Under the pieces are notes generated by a model. That model worked only from the letters and a program-made list of their open reading frames with translations. It did no database searches and was not told the origin of the DNA. A DNA stretch of 64,000 bases from contig NZ_VWWL01000017.1 in NCBI RefSeq assembly GCF_011752995.1, forward strand, positions 1 to 64,000, written 5' to 3'. The position numbers and the translations under genes were made by a program. The stretch's first letter is position 1. Every line of letters starts with the position of its first letter. Positions 17,161-26,177 of the stretch are shown here, piece by piece. The DNA is from Burkholderia sp. Ax-1724. Lineage in GTDB: Bacteria > Pseudomonadota > Gammaproteobacteria > Burkholderiales > Burkholderiaceae.

Positions 17161-19515
17161 TTACTTCTGCTTGAGCTTCGCGAAAGCCGCGGCCATTGCG
17201 CCCGACGGTTCCGGTTCGCGCGAACGCGGCGGCGCGCCGCGTCCCGCGCCGCCGCGGTTGAAGCCGCCGCCCGAGCCGCGCTCCTGCTGCGCACCGCCGC
17301 CGCCGCTGCGTGCGGCCGCCGCGCCCGGTTCGTCGTCGAGGCGCATGGTCAGCGCAATCCGCTGGCGCTTCACGTCGACTTCGAGCACCTTGACCTTGAC
17401 GATCTGGCCGGCCTTCACGACCTCATGCGGGTCCTTCACGAACTTCGTCGACATCGCCGACACGTGCACGAGGCCGTCCTGATGCACGCCGACGTCGATG
17501 AACGCGCCGAATGCGGCAACGTTCGTCACGACGCCTTCGAGCACCATGCCAGGGATCAGATCGCTGACCTTCTCGACCCCTTCACGGAACGTGGCGGTCT
17601 TGAACTCGGGACGCGGATCGCGGCCCGGCTTTTCAAGTTCGAGCAGAATGTCGCGCACGGTCGGCAGGCCGAAGCGCTCGTCGACGAATTCGGTCGGCGA
17701 GAGCCCGCGCAGCGCATCGCGATTGCCGAGCACTTCGCCGACCTGCCGGCTGATCTTCGCGAGAATCCGCTCGACGACCGGATACGCTTCCGGGTGCACC
17801 GACGAACGGTCGAGCGGATTCTCGCCGTTATTGATGCGCAGGAAGCCGGCCGCCTGCTCGAAGGTCTTGTCGCCGAGACGCGGCACTTTACGCAGATGCT
17901 CGCGCGACGGGAACGGCCCGTTCGCATCGCGATAGTCGACGATGTTGCGCGCGAGCGTCGCATTCAAACCCGACACGCGCGCGAGCAGCGCGACCGACGC
18001 GGTGTTCGCATCGACGCCGACCGCGTTCACGCAGTCCTCGACGACCGCATCGAGCGAGCGCGCGAGTTCGCGCTGATTCACGTCGTGCTGATACTGGCCG
18101 ACACCGATCGCCTTCGGCTCGATCTTCACGAGTTCGGCGAGCGGGTCCTGCAGACGGCGCGCGATCGACACCGCGCCGCGCAGCGACACGTCCATGTCGG
18201 GGAATTCCTTCGCGGCGAGTTCGGACGCCGAATACACCGACGCACCCGCTTCCGACACGACGATCTTTTGCAGCTTCAATTCCGGATGACGCGAGATCAG
18301 TTCGCTCGCGAGCTTGTCGGTCTCGCGCGAGGCGGTGCCGTTGCCGATGCTGATCAGCTCGGCCTGGGTCTGCGCGGCGATGCGCGCGAGCTTCGCGAGC
18401 GAGCCGTCCCAGTCGCGGCGCGGCTCGTGCGGATAGATCGTGTCGGTCGCGAGCACCTTGCCGGTACGATCGACCACCGCCACCTTCACGCCCGTGCGCA
18501 GGCCCGGATCGAGGCCGATCACGGCCTTCGGGCCGGCCGGTGCCGCGAGCAGCAGGTCTTTCAGATTGCGCGCGAACACGCGAATCGCTTCGTGTTCGGC
18601 TTCGTCGCGCAGATTGGTCAGCAGTTCGTTTTCGAGGTGCGGCTGCACCTTCACGCGCCAGCACCAGCGGCACACGTCGGAGAGCCACTTGTCGGCGGGG
18701 CGGTTCTGATTGGCAATGCCGAAGTGCCGCGCGATCAGCGCTTCGCCCGGATGCGGCACCTGCGCGTCGAGTTCCTCGCCCAAGCCGAGCTTGATCATCA
18801 GCACGCCCGCATTGCGGCCGCGGAAGAGGGCCAGCGCGCGATGCGAGGGCACCGTGCGGATCGTTTCGGCGTAGTCGTAGTAGTCGCGGAATTTCTCTTC
18901 CTCGGCGGTTTCCTTGCCTTCCACGACCTTCGACGACACCACGCCCTGGTTGAACAGGTAGTCGCGCAGCTTGCCGAGCAGCTCGGCCGTTTCACCGAAC
19001 TGCTCGGAGAGGATGTCGCGCGCGCCGTCGAGCGCGGCCTTCACGTCGGCGATGCCTTTCTCGGCATCCACGTAGGCCGCGGCTTCGGTTTGCGGATCGA
19101 GCAGCGGATTACCGAGCAAGGCGTCCGCGAGCGGCTGCAAACCGGCTTCGCGCGCGATCTGCGCACGCGTGCGGCGCTTCGGCTTGTACGGCAGATAGAG
19201 GTCTTCCAGCACCTGCTTGCTGTCGGCGCCTTCGATCGCGGCGCGCAGCTCGTCGGTGAGCTTGCCCTGTTCGTCGATGCTTGAGATGATCGCCGCGCGC
19301 CGGTCTTCCAGCTCGCGCAGATACAGCAGGCGTTCCTCGAGGTTGCGCAGTTGCGTGTCGTCGAGATTGCCGGTCACTTCCTTGCGGTAACGGGCGATGA
19401 ACGGAACGGTCGCGCCTTCGTCGAGAAGTTCCACGGCGGCCGCGACCTGGCGCGGCTGGACGGACAGTTCAGTGGCGATGCGCTGGACGATCTTGAGTGC
19501 TACGGTTTCCGTCAT
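17161..19515 (-). CDS. tex: Tex family RNA-binding transcription accessory protein
   Basis: Tex is a nucleic-acid-binding protein with roles in transcription and stress survival. The 784-residue protein, from the ATG at 19515 ('MTETVALKIVQRIATEL'), carries the Tex N-terminal domain, a YqgF/RNase H-like domain near residue 330 ('VIGLDPGLRTGVKVAVV'), helix-hairpin-helix elements ('VPRLGDKTFEQAAGFLRI') and a C-terminal S1 domain from about residue 657 ('GMVLEGVVTNVAAFGAFID'). The tail is glycine- and arginine-rich. The frame is open to 19608, but the extra 31 residues match nothing. It is convergent with kup and divergent from the Q-rich protein gene. Confidence 0.96.
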   Translation of the reverse strand: MTETVALKIVQRIATELSVQPRQVAAAVELLDEGATVPFIARYRKEVTGNLDDTQLRNLEERLLYLRELEDRRAAIISSIDEQGKLTDELRAAIEGADSKQVLEDLYLPYKPKRRTRAQIAREAGLQPLADALLGNPLLDPQTEAAAYVDAEKGIADVKAALDGARDILSEQFGETAELLGKLRDYLFNQGVVSSKVVEGKETAEEEKFRDYYDYAETIRTVPSHRALALFRGRNAGVLMIKLGLGEELDAQVPHPGEALIARHFGIANQNRPADKWLSDVCRWCWRVKVQPHLENELLTNLRDEAEHEAIRVFARNLKDLLLAAPAGPKAVIGLDPGLRTGVKVAVVDRTGKVLATDTIYPHEPRRDWDGSLAKLARIAAQTQAELISIGNGTASRETDKLASELISRHPELKLQKIVVSEAGASVYSASELAAKEFPDMDVSLRGAVSIARRLQDPLAELVKIEPKAIGVGQYQHDVNQRELARSLDAVVEDCVNAVGVDANTASVALLARVSGLNATLARNIVDYRDANGPFPSREHLRKVPRLGDKTFEQAAGFLRINNGENPLDRSSVHPEAYPVVERILAKISRQVGEVLGNRDALRGLSPTEFVDERFGLPTVRDILLELEKPGRDPRPEFKTATFREGVEKVSDLIPGMVLEGVVTNVAAFGAFIDVGVHQDGLVHVSAMSTKFVKDPHEVVKAGQIVKVKVLEVDVKRQRIALTMRLDDEPGAAAARSGGGGAQQERGSGGGFNRGGAGRGAPPRSREPEPSGAMAAAFAKLKQK

Positions 19516-19811
19516 AAGGTCTTGGTGTTCCTGCGGACTCAGTGAGGGGCCGCGCGCGGGCGGCAGGTCGGACAGGCCGGGCATGCGCCGCGACCAGGAG
19601 CGGGGCATTTTGCCATAAATGCCAGGAGGCTCAACCGCGCGGTGTTAGAATTTCGGGCATGTTCCGTTGACCTTCTACGACGTTGCCAATCTCCTTGTCG
19701 CTCAATCGCCTGGTCTCTTTTTTGTCGTCGGGTTCGTCTCCGGGCTTGTCTCGGGATTTGTCTCAATTGCCGCTTTCTTCGCCGCGTTTGGCGGCCGGTT
19801 CGCCCGTACCG

Positions 19812-20813
19812 ATGGCGCGTGCCGCAGCGGGCGCGAAGCCTGCTTGCGCGGCTGATTTCGGGGTGATTCGGTTTGCGCCGCGCAGGCTGGCGGCGGTGGG
19901 CGCCTCGTGCGTGATCGCCGTGGCGCTCGGCGTGCCCCGGCCGGCTATCGCGCAGGCCGCGCAGCCGGTGGCGACGGCCACCGTCCCGGCAGCCGCTCAG
20001 TCGGCAAATCAGCCTGCAAGCACGACGACAGCGACAACAGCAACCGGCGCAACGAGCGCCGACAGTCCGCAGAGCGTGAGCGACGCGGCCGCGCTCGACA
20101 AATCGTTCGAGGATCGGCAACAAGTGCTCGACCAGCGCAGCGACGACAACAACTACCAGTACGCGCTCGCGCAGCACAACTGCTACAGCCGCTTTTTCGT
20201 CAATCACTGTCTGGACCGCGCGCGCGATTCGATGCGCACGGTGCAGGCGCAAATCCGCAAGGAACAGCTGACGCTCGACGCCGAGCAGCGCGCACAGCGC
20301 GCTCGCGAGCGCGACCAGCGCACCGCCTTGCGGCGCGCGCAAAACGAGGCGGAAGCGCCGCAACGGGCCGCCGAAGACGCGCGCAACGAGCAGGCGTATC
20401 AGGAGAAGCAGCGCCAGAACGCGCTCGATCAGGCGCAGCGCAACGCCGAGGCGCCGCAGCGCGCGGCCAACGCGCAGGCCTACGAAGACAAGCAGCACCA
20501 GCACGCGCTCGATCAGGCACAACGCGGCGTCACGCCGGCGCAGGCGGCGGCCAATCAGCAGGCCTACGACCAGAAGCAGAGCGACTACCAGCGCAAGCTC
20601 GAGGAAGCGCGTCAGCAGGGCGTGCAAAAGGCGCAGGAGCGCGAGCAGAAGCAGCAGAATTTCGAGCGCAAGCAGGCCGATGCGGCGCAGCACAAGCTCG
20701 ACGTCGAAGCCCGCCAGAAGCAGGCCGCCGAGAAGGCCGAGCAGAAGCGTCAGGACCAGTTGAAGCAGCAGCAACTCGAAGAGCAGCAGAAACAGCAACA
20801 GCAGCAGGAGTAG
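19812..20813 (+). CDS. Predicted exported Gln/Glu/Arg-rich coiled-coil protein
   Basis: I do not recognise a named family. From the ATG at 19812 the product is 333 residues: an N-terminus with a hydrophobic stretch ('RRLAAVGASCVIAVALGVP') and a possible signal cleavage after 'PAIAQA', a short Ser/Thr/Ala linker, a region with two cysteines in 'AQHNCYSRFFVNHCLDRAR', then a long charged coiled coil rich in Q, R, E and A to the end. Repeated blocks such as 'AQRNAEAPQRAANAQAYEDK' occur. The frame is open back to a TTG at 19683, giving 376 residues, so the start is uncertain. It is divergent from tex; a periplasmic structural role is a guess. Confidence 0.7.
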   Translation: MARAAAGAKPACAADFGVIRFAPRRLAAVGASCVIAVALGVPRPAIAQAAQPVATATVPAAAQSANQPASTTTATTATGATSADSPQSVSDAAALDKSFEDRQQVLDQRSDDNNYQYALAQHNCYSRFFVNHCLDRARDSMRTVQAQIRKEQLTLDAEQRAQRARERDQRTALRRAQNEAEAPQRAAEDARNEQAYQEKQRQNALDQAQRNAEAPQRAANAQAYEDKQHQHALDQAQRGVTPAQAAANQQAYDQKQSDYQRKLEEARQQGVQKAQEREQKQQNFERKQADAAQHKLDVEARQKQAAEKAEQKRQDQLKQQQLEEQQKQQQQQE

Positions 20814-20943
20814 TCGCGTGCTGTAGCCGGTGCCGGCTCGTGGCCGGCACCACCGTAGTCGCCGTAACGCGTTTTGAGCCGGACAGCAACCTCAGGCATC
20901 GGGCTGCGCGCGCAGTTCATGCCTTCGACGAGAGGAGGCGAGC

Positions 20944-21162
20944 ATGCGCGATCGTCATCACGTCATCGACGGAAACACACTCCGTGACCGCATTCTGCAA
21001 CTGGAATCGGAGCATAGTGGGCTCGACCGGTTGATCGACCGGATGTCGGATGAGCCCGGCATCGACGACCTTGAGCTGCAGCGCCTGAAAAAGCGCAAGC
21101 TCAAAGTCAAGGACACCATCATCTTGCTGCAATTGCAGCTCGAACCGGACGTACGCGCCTGA
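20944..21162 (+). CDS. DUF465 / YdcH-family small protein
   Basis: A 72-residue charged helical protein with the DUF465 pattern: a paired-helix arrangement from 'LRDRILQLESEHSGLDRLID' through 'LELQRLKKRKLKVKDTI'. It has a strong GAGGAGG ribosome binding site at 20932-20938. Members of this family are small coiled-coil proteins of unknown function. It lies 65 bases before the dinG-like gene on the same strand, so they may be co-transcribed. There is no sign of a signal peptide. Confidence 0.85.
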   Translation: MRDRHHVIDGNTLRDRILQLESEHSGLDRLIDRMSDEPGIDDLELQRLKKRKLKVKDTIILLQLQLEPDVRA

Positions 21163-21226
21163 GTTCGCGGCCTGGCAGGCGCCGGGCGCGCAGCGCGCGA
21201 GCCGGACTTCGCAGGAAACGCTTGCC

Positions 21227-23509
21227 TTGAATTCACCGCATGACACCTCATCCCGGACCGCGCCGGGCGACGCTGCATCCACCGCCGGCGCGCCGGCTCC
21301 GGCTCCGCGCGCGGCTGCGTCCGTGGCCGGCGTGACGCTGGACCGACGCCGTGCTGTGGAGCTCGACGATATCTTCGCCGACAACGGCTTGCTCGCGCGC
21401 CAGATCGACGGCTACCGGCCGCGCGCATCGCAGATCGAGATGGCGCGTGCCGTCGCCGCGGCGATGGAAGCGTCGGGCCGCGCGCTGCCCGAGCCCGCGA
21501 TGTTCGAGGCGCAGAAGCGTCCGGCGCGGCGTCTGCAGCAGACAGGTAGCGATGCCGTTGCCGAGACCACCGACAGCGCCGAATCCGACGGCCTCGACGG
21601 CGGCGAGAACACGCTGATCGTCGAGGCGGGCACCGGCACCGGCAAGACCTATGCGTACCTCGTGCCGGCCATGCTGTGGGGCGGCAAGGTGATCGTCTCG
21701 ACGGGCACCAAGCACTTGCAGGACCAGCTGTTCCAGCGCGACATTCCGACCGTGCGCGACGCGCTCGCGGTGCCGGTGTCGGTCGCGATGCTCAAGGGGC
21801 GCGCGAACTATCTGTGCCACTACTACCTGCAACGCACGGCCGACAACGGCCGTCTGCCGTCGCGCCAGGAAACCTCGTATCTGCAGGACATCGTGCGCTT
21901 CGCGAAGATCACGCGCACTGGCGACAAGGCCGAACTCGCGAGCGTGCCGGAAACGGCGCAGGTGTGGTCGATGGTGACGTCGACGCGCGATAACTGTCTC
22001 GGCCAGGAGTGTCCGCACTACAAGGACTGCTTCGTGATGCAGGCGCGCCGCGAAGCGCAGCAGGCCGACATCGTGGTGGTCAACCACCATCTCTTTTTCG
22101 CCGACATCATGTTGCGCGATACCGGCATGGCCGAGTTGCTGCCCACGGCCAATACAGTCGTCTTCGACGAAGCGCATCAGTTGCCCGAAACCGCTACGCT
22201 GTTCTTCGGCGAGACGCTGTCGACCGCGCAGTTTCTCGAACTCGCGCGCGATTCGGTGGCCGAGGGTTTGGGCCATGCGCGCGATGCGCTCGACTGGGTC
22301 AAGCTCGGCGCGACGCTCGAGCGTGCCGCGCGCGACGTGCGGCTCGCGTTCAAGGAAGACACGCTGCGTCTGTCGATCGGCCAGTTGCCCGACGATCATC
22401 CGCTGTTCGCGGCGCTCGAAACGCTCGAAACCGAACTCGACGCATTGGCCGCCGCGCTCGCGGGGCAGGCCGAGCGCGCGGAATCGATCGGCGCGTGTCT
22501 GCGTCGCGCTCGCGAATTGCAGGACGTGCTGAGCGGCTGGACCACGCCGCCGTCGGCCGCCGAGCGCGACGCGGCCAATCCGCGCGAGGGTGAGGGCGGC
22601 GGCGCTGCGGCCGGCGGCAAGACCGGGCACGCCGATCCGAACGAAAAGGTGCGCTGGATCGAAGTGTTCTCGCATACGGTGCAGTTGCACGAAACGCCGC
22701 TGTCGGTTGCGCCGATTTTCGCCAAGCAGCGCGCCGGCGTGCCGCGTGCGTGGATCTTCACGTCGGCGACGTTGTCGGTGCGCGGCGACTTCACGCACTA
22801 TGCGGCACAGATGGGGTTGAACTCGAAACGCTCGATGACCTTGCCGAGCCCGTTCGACTACCCCTCGCAGGGGCTGCTGTATGTGCCGCGCAATCTGCCG
22901 CAGCCGTCGTCGCCGATGTTCACGGACGCGGTGTTCGATGCGGCGCTGCCCGCGATCGAAGCGTCGGGCGGCGGCGTCTTCATGCTGTGCACGACGCTGC
23001 GCGCGGTGGACCGTATCTCGGCGAAGTTGCGCGACGTGATCGAGGCGCGCGGCTGGGACTATCCGCTGCTCGTGCAGGGCGATGCGAGCCGCACCGAATT
23101 GCTCGATCGCTTCCGGGCGTACGGCAACGCGATTCTGGTCGGCAGCCAGAGCTTCTGGGAAGGAGTGGATGTGCGCGGCGATGCGCTGTCGCTCGTCGTG
23201 ATCGACAAGCTGCCGTTCGCGCCGCCCGACGACCCGGTGCTGTCCGCACGGCTCGATGCGTTGACGAAGAAAGGCTTGAGCCCGTTCGCTGTGCACCAGT
23301 TGCCGCAGGCCGTGATTACGCTCAAGCAGGGCGCGGGGCGTTTGATTCGCGCGGAGACCGATCGCGGCGTGCTGATGATCTGCGATACGCGCCTCGTCGA
23401 CAAGCCGTATGGCCGCCGTATCTGGCAGAGCCTGCCGCCGTTCAAGCGTACCCGCGAGATCGACGTGGTGCGCGAGTTCTTCGAAGAGCGTGCGACGCCG
23501 GCTCAATAG
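21227..23509 (+). CDS. DinG/YoaA-type ATP-dependent DNA helicase
   Basis: A 760-residue superfamily 2, XPD-like helicase. Walker A 'EAGTGTGKTYAYLVP' lies near residue 135 and the DEAH box 'VFDEAHQLPE' near 312. Four cysteines fit an iron-sulfur cluster: one in 'ANYLCHYY' (about 195) and three in 'CLGQECPHYKDC' (about 256-267). Motif VI-like 'QGAGRLIRAETDRG' is near the C-terminus. The frame begins TTG at 21227, with an alanine/proline-rich N-terminal stretch of about 45 residues; a later start is possible. It acts in DNA repair or R-loop removal in its relatives. The dinG versus yoaA assignment cannot be settled here. Confidence 0.9.
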   Translation: MNSPHDTSSRTAPGDAASTAGAPAPAPRAAASVAGVTLDRRRAVELDDIFADNGLLARQIDGYRPRASQIEMARAVAAAMEASGRALPEPAMFEAQKRPARRLQQTGSDAVAETTDSAESDGLDGGENTLIVEAGTGTGKTYAYLVPAMLWGGKVIVSTGTKHLQDQLFQRDIPTVRDALAVPVSVAMLKGRANYLCHYYLQRTADNGRLPSRQETSYLQDIVRFAKITRTGDKAELASVPETAQVWSMVTSTRDNCLGQECPHYKDCFVMQARREAQQADIVVVNHHLFFADIMLRDTGMAELLPTANTVVFDEAHQLPETATLFFGETLSTAQFLELARDSVAEGLGHARDALDWVKLGATLERAARDVRLAFKEDTLRLSIGQLPDDHPLFAALETLETELDALAAALAGQAERAESIGACLRRARELQDVLSGWTTPPSAAERDAANPREGEGGGAAAGGKTGHADPNEKVRWIEVFSHTVQLHETPLSVAPIFAKQRAGVPRAWIFTSATLSVRGDFTHYAAQMGLNSKRSMTLPSPFDYPSQGLLYVPRNLPQPSSPMFTDAVFDAALPAIEASGGGVFMLCTTLRAVDRISAKLRDVIEARGWDYPLLVQGDASRTELLDRFRAYGNAILVGSQSFWEGVDVRGDALSLVVIDKLPFAPPDDPVLSARLDALTKKGLSPFAVHQLPQAVITLKQGAGRLIRAETDRGVLMICDTRLVDKPYGRRIWQSLPPFKRTREIDVVREFFEERATPAQ

Positions 23510-23531
23510 CCGACAGAGGCGAAGCGCGCGG

Positions 23532-23605
23532 GTTCTGCTTAAAAAAATGCCGCTTTAAAAAGCGGCATTTTTTCGACGGTTTTCAGGCTGGCTCTTAAGC
23601 AGAAC
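23532..23605. repeat. Nested inverted repeat around the dinG-like gene terminator
   Basis: GTTCTGCTTAA (23532-23542) and its exact complement TTAAGCAGAAC (23595-23605) flank the inner terminator hairpin, so the region can form a large two-level hairpin. Confidence 0.7.
23542..23573 (+). terminator. Rho-independent terminator after the dinG-like gene
   Basis: The stem AATGCCGCTTT / AAAGCGGCATT with a tiny A-rich loop is flanked by A and T runs, so it can end transcripts from either strand. Confidence 0.85.
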
Positions 23606-23644
23606 AGCTAAAAAAACCTTGCTGCAAAAACGCAGCCATAAAAC

Positions 23645-23676
23645 AAAACGCCACGGAGATGAATCCGTGGCGTTTT
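23645..23676 (-). terminator. Terminator of the alanine-rich lipoprotein gene
   Basis: The inverted repeat AAAACGCCACGG / CCGTGGCGTTTT with an 8-base loop lies about 57 bases beyond the stop of the minus-strand lipoprotein gene. It may work in both directions. Confidence 0.8.
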
Positions 23677-23732
23677 GCCTGACTGCCCGGGAAATCGCGA
23701 CGATTTCCCGAGGCAGAACCCTACACGACAGC

Positions 23733-24008
23733 TTACTGGCTTGCGCCCGAAGCCGGAGCAGCAGCCGAAGCCGCAGCGTCCGAAGCGGCAGCGTCCGAAG
23801 CAGCAGCCGTAGCCGAAGCAGCAGCGTCGCTCGCAGCAGCAGCAGCACCCGACGCAGCAGCTGCTGCGTCCGAAGCTGCAGCAGCCGGTGCCGAAGCAGC
23901 AGCTGCGTCGCTAGCCGGTGCGGCGGCCTGGTCGTTGCTCTTGTTGCATGCAGCCAGTGCCACAGCTGCCAACAGGGATGCTACGAGGAGGGATTTCTTC
24001 ATGATCAC
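23733..24008 (-). CDS. Small alanine-rich lipoprotein
   Basis: A 91-residue predicted lipoprotein, or 89 residues from the better-looking ATG at 24002. The signal 'KKSLLVASLLAAVALAACN' ends in a lipobox LAAC, placing the modified cysteine about residue 19-21. The mature part is almost wholly Ala, Ser, Asp and Pro, with a repeated 'AAASDAA' unit. It has no domain that I recognise. Two terminators follow on the minus strand, and the gene looks monocistronic. Proteins of this form are common in Burkholderia and their role is unknown. Confidence 0.8.
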   Translation of the reverse strand: MIMKKSLLVASLLAAVALAACNKSNDQAAAPASDAAAASAPAAAASDAAAAASGAAAAASDAAASATAAASDAAASDAAASAAAPASGASQ

Positions 24009-24234
24009 GTCCTTTTATGGTTTAAAGGTAAGCAACAGCGCAAAATAAAACCGGTAATGTGCTCCAACACCGACCTGGGCCGCTGGTGGAGATGCTCTTT
24101 TGACGAGCTGAAATCTTCCCTACGGCTTGGGCGGAAATTATATGCACTTTCGTACTGACAGTCGATAAATCCGGGGTCAATACGTTGTCTTTCTCATACA
24201 AAATTTCACTGTACGGTATAGCACGCGGGCAGAC

Positions 24235-25596
24235 TTACGCAAGCTCGCCCACCTGTATCCAGCCCGCACAATACCACTCGTGTAGCAGTGCTGTCACCGA
24301 TGAATCGTGCGAGAGTGTTACAAAGCGTTTCGCACTCATGCACCGTAGATTAGCGAGATCAAACAGCCATTTTTTCGCGCCGTCCCACGACATTTCTTCT
24401 CCATTTACGAAGAAAAAACGGCGTTCATACAACAGGTTGGTCTTGCGGTCGAGCCGCAGGCCACGTTTCGACACTTCGCTGACGAAACGGGCCTCGTTGA
24501 GCGGCCGTTGCGGCGGATCGAAGACGACGCTCGGCTTGGGTTCACTGAGATACGTGCCAAGGAACGACGCAATGTCCTGCTCATTCCATTTGATTCGAGC
24601 AAGGATCGCGCCAACCTTCTCGACGAGCGCCGGCGGCAGCTCGGCCGGACGCTCGACGGCCGGTTGCTGCGGATCGCGGTAAAGCACGCCGGCCTTGCCC
24701 GCGGACTCGCCGCGCTCGGCCAGATGGTAGAGAAACTGCGCGGTCAACTCGCTCGCGGAGGGCGCGCGAAAACCGATCGAGCAGGTCATGCATTCGCCTT
24801 CGGCAATACCGTCATGCGCGATGTGCGGCGGCAGATACAGCATGTCGCCGGGCTCCAGCACCCACTCCTCTTCGGGCTCGAAGTTCTGTAAAACTTTCAA
24901 GGGCAAGCCGGCTTGCAGCGTCAGGTCTTTCTGCGCGCTGATGCGCCAGCGGCGCTTGCCTTTTACTTGCAAAAGAAACACATCGTAGGAATCGAAGTGG
25001 GGGCCGACGCCGCCGCCGTCGCTCGCGTACGAGATCATCAGGTCGTCGAGCCGCGCGTCCGGCACGAAGCGGAAGCGGTTCAGCAGGTCGCGGGCGCGAT
25101 CATTGTGCAGGTCCACGCCTTGCACGAGCAGCGTCCATGCGCGCTGCTTGAGCGACGGCAACTCGTCGGGGGCGAACGGGCCGTGTTCGAGTTGCCACCT
25201 GTTGCGGAAGTGGGTGATCAGGCGCGCTTCGACATCGTCCTGATCGGCCAGCTCGAAAAGTTCGTCGCGCGACAGCGGCGCTTCGAGGTCCGGAATCGCC
25301 TGGCGGATCAGCAGCGGTTTTTTCTGCCAGTGGCGGCGCATGAATTGCGACGGCGTCAGATTGCCGAGCAATGCGGTCGATATGTCGGGTGAAGGTGGGC
25401 GCGTAGGCATTGCGGTGGGCTTCGAAACGGGCTTTGAGGCTGGCTTTGACTCAGGCTTTGACTCAGGCCTTGAGTCGGGCTTCGAAGCTGGCCTCAACTC
25501 GGGCTTTGAGTTGGGTTTTGAGTCAGGCTTTGAAGCAGACGAGGAATTGCGTGCCGAAGCTGCATCGGCAGGGAGGTGAGTGGGGCGCCTCGGCAT
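24235..25596 (-). CDS. RoxA/YcfD-type JmjC ribosomal oxygenase
   Basis: Cupin-type Fe(II)/2-oxoglutarate oxygenase related to YcfD (RoxA), which hydroxylates an arginine of ribosomal protein uL16. The core begins 'LTPSQFMRRHWQKKPLLIRQA' and has the iron ligands HxD in 'PHFDSYDVFLLQVKG' and a later His in 'PPHIAHDGIAEGE'; a C-terminal helical dimerisation region follows. From the ATG at 25596 the protein is 453 residues, with an odd N-terminal stretch of repeated Ser-Lys-Pro units; a start at 25410 would give 391 residues, near the family length. The frame is open to 26022, but that would overlap slyD. It is divergent from slyD. The substrate is inferred from the family. Confidence 0.88.
   Translation of the reverse strand: MPRRPTHLPADAASARNSSSASKPDSKPNSKPELRPASKPDSRPESKPESKPASKPVSKPTAMPTRPPSPDISTALLGNLTPSQFMRRHWQKKPLLIRQAIPDLEAPLSRDELFELADQDDVEARLITHFRNRWQLEHGPFAPDELPSLKQRAWTLLVQGVDLHNDRARDLLNRFRFVPDARLDDLMISYASDGGGVGPHFDSYDVFLLQVKGKRRWRISAQKDLTLQAGLPLKVLQNFEPEEEWVLEPGDMLYLPPHIAHDGIAEGECMTCSIGFRAPSASELTAQFLYHLAERGESAGKAGVLYRDPQQPAVERPAELPPALVEKVGAILARIKWNEQDIASFLGTYLSEPKPSVVFDPPQRPLNEARFVSEVSKRGLRLDRKTNLLYERRFFFVNGEEMSWDGAKKWLFDLANLRCMSAKRFVTLSHDSSVTALLHEWYCAGWIQVGELA
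25417..25545. repeat. Tandem imperfect 12-base repeats (Ser-Lys-Pro coding)
   Basis: About ten imperfect copies of a 12-base unit resembling GGCTTTGAGTCG. On the minus strand they encode repeated S/E-K-P-D/E/A-type units at the N-terminus of the RoxA-like protein. Confidence 0.8.
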
Positions 25597-25598
25597 CG

Positions 25599-25604
25599 TA
25601 TAAT
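25599..25604 (+). promoter_or_regulatory. Putative -10 box of slyD
   Basis: A perfect TATAAT lies 24 bases before the slyD ATG. No good -35 sequence is seen at the usual distance, so this is a partial promoter call. Confidence 0.5.
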
Positions 25605-25628
25605 GAGAGCTGTATTCTGGAGAATCGA

Positions 25629-26168
25629 ATGAAAATTGCAAAGAACACCGTCGTGTCGGTCGCCTACAAGCTGTCGGATGCTCAAGGCAATCTGATTGAG
25701 GAGAGCGACGAGCCGATGGTCTATCTGCACGGCGGCTATGATGGCACGTTCCCCAAGATCGAGGAAGAGCTCGACGGCCACGAGGCCGGCTTCGAGACCC
25801 AGATCCAGCTCGAGCCGCAAGACGCATTCGGCGAGTACGATCCCGAACTCGTGAAGATCGAACCGCGCGATCGTTTCCCGGAACCGCTCGAAGTCGGCAT
25901 GCAGTTCGAAGGCACGCCGGAAGATGGCGACGAGGAAATCGATGCGCTGGTGTACGTCGTGACCGACGTCGCGGAAGACAAGGTCGTGCTCGACGGTAAT
26001 CATCCGCTGGCCGGCATGGCACTGCGTTTCGCGCTGACCGTGAAAGACGTGCGCCCCGCGACCGAAGACGAAATCGAACACGAACACGCGCACGGCGCCG
26101 ACGGCCTCGAAGTTCTCGACGACGACGAGGACGACGAAGAAGACGACTCCAAACCCACTTTGCACTGA
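25629..26168 (+). CDS. slyD: SlyD-type FKBP peptidyl-prolyl isomerase
   Basis: A 179-residue cytoplasmic FKBP-family prolyl isomerase with an inserted chaperone flap, as in SlyD. The N-terminus 'MKIAKNTVVSVAYKLSDAQG' and 'EEELDGHEAGFETQIQLEP' plus 'DAFGEYDPELV' match the family. The C-terminus is acidic ('DDDEDDEEDD') with a few histidines ('EHEHAHG' and a final H), a short version of the metal-binding tail of E. coli SlyD. The frame extends upstream to 25410, but the ATG at 25629 lies behind the TATAAT at 25599 and matches the family start. It is convergent with the metallophosphoesterase-like gene. Confidence 0.92.
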   Translation: MKIAKNTVVSVAYKLSDAQGNLIEESDEPMVYLHGGYDGTFPKIEEELDGHEAGFETQIQLEPQDAFGEYDPELVKIEPRDRFPEPLEVGMQFEGTPEDGDEEIDALVYVVTDVAEDKVVLDGNHPLAGMALRFALTVKDVRPATEDEIEHEHAHGADGLEVLDDDEDDEEDDSKPTLH

Positions 26169-26177
26169 GCTTGCCGC

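Noticed and set aside
16222..19284. 1020-residue plus-strand frame across kup and tex
   Set aside because: It is a shadow of two well-supported genes in other frames and crosses a strong terminator.
25417..25545. Tandem repeats that might be a CRISPR array
   Set aside because: There are no spacers; the 12-base units are in frame and encode Ser-Lys-Pro-type repeats.
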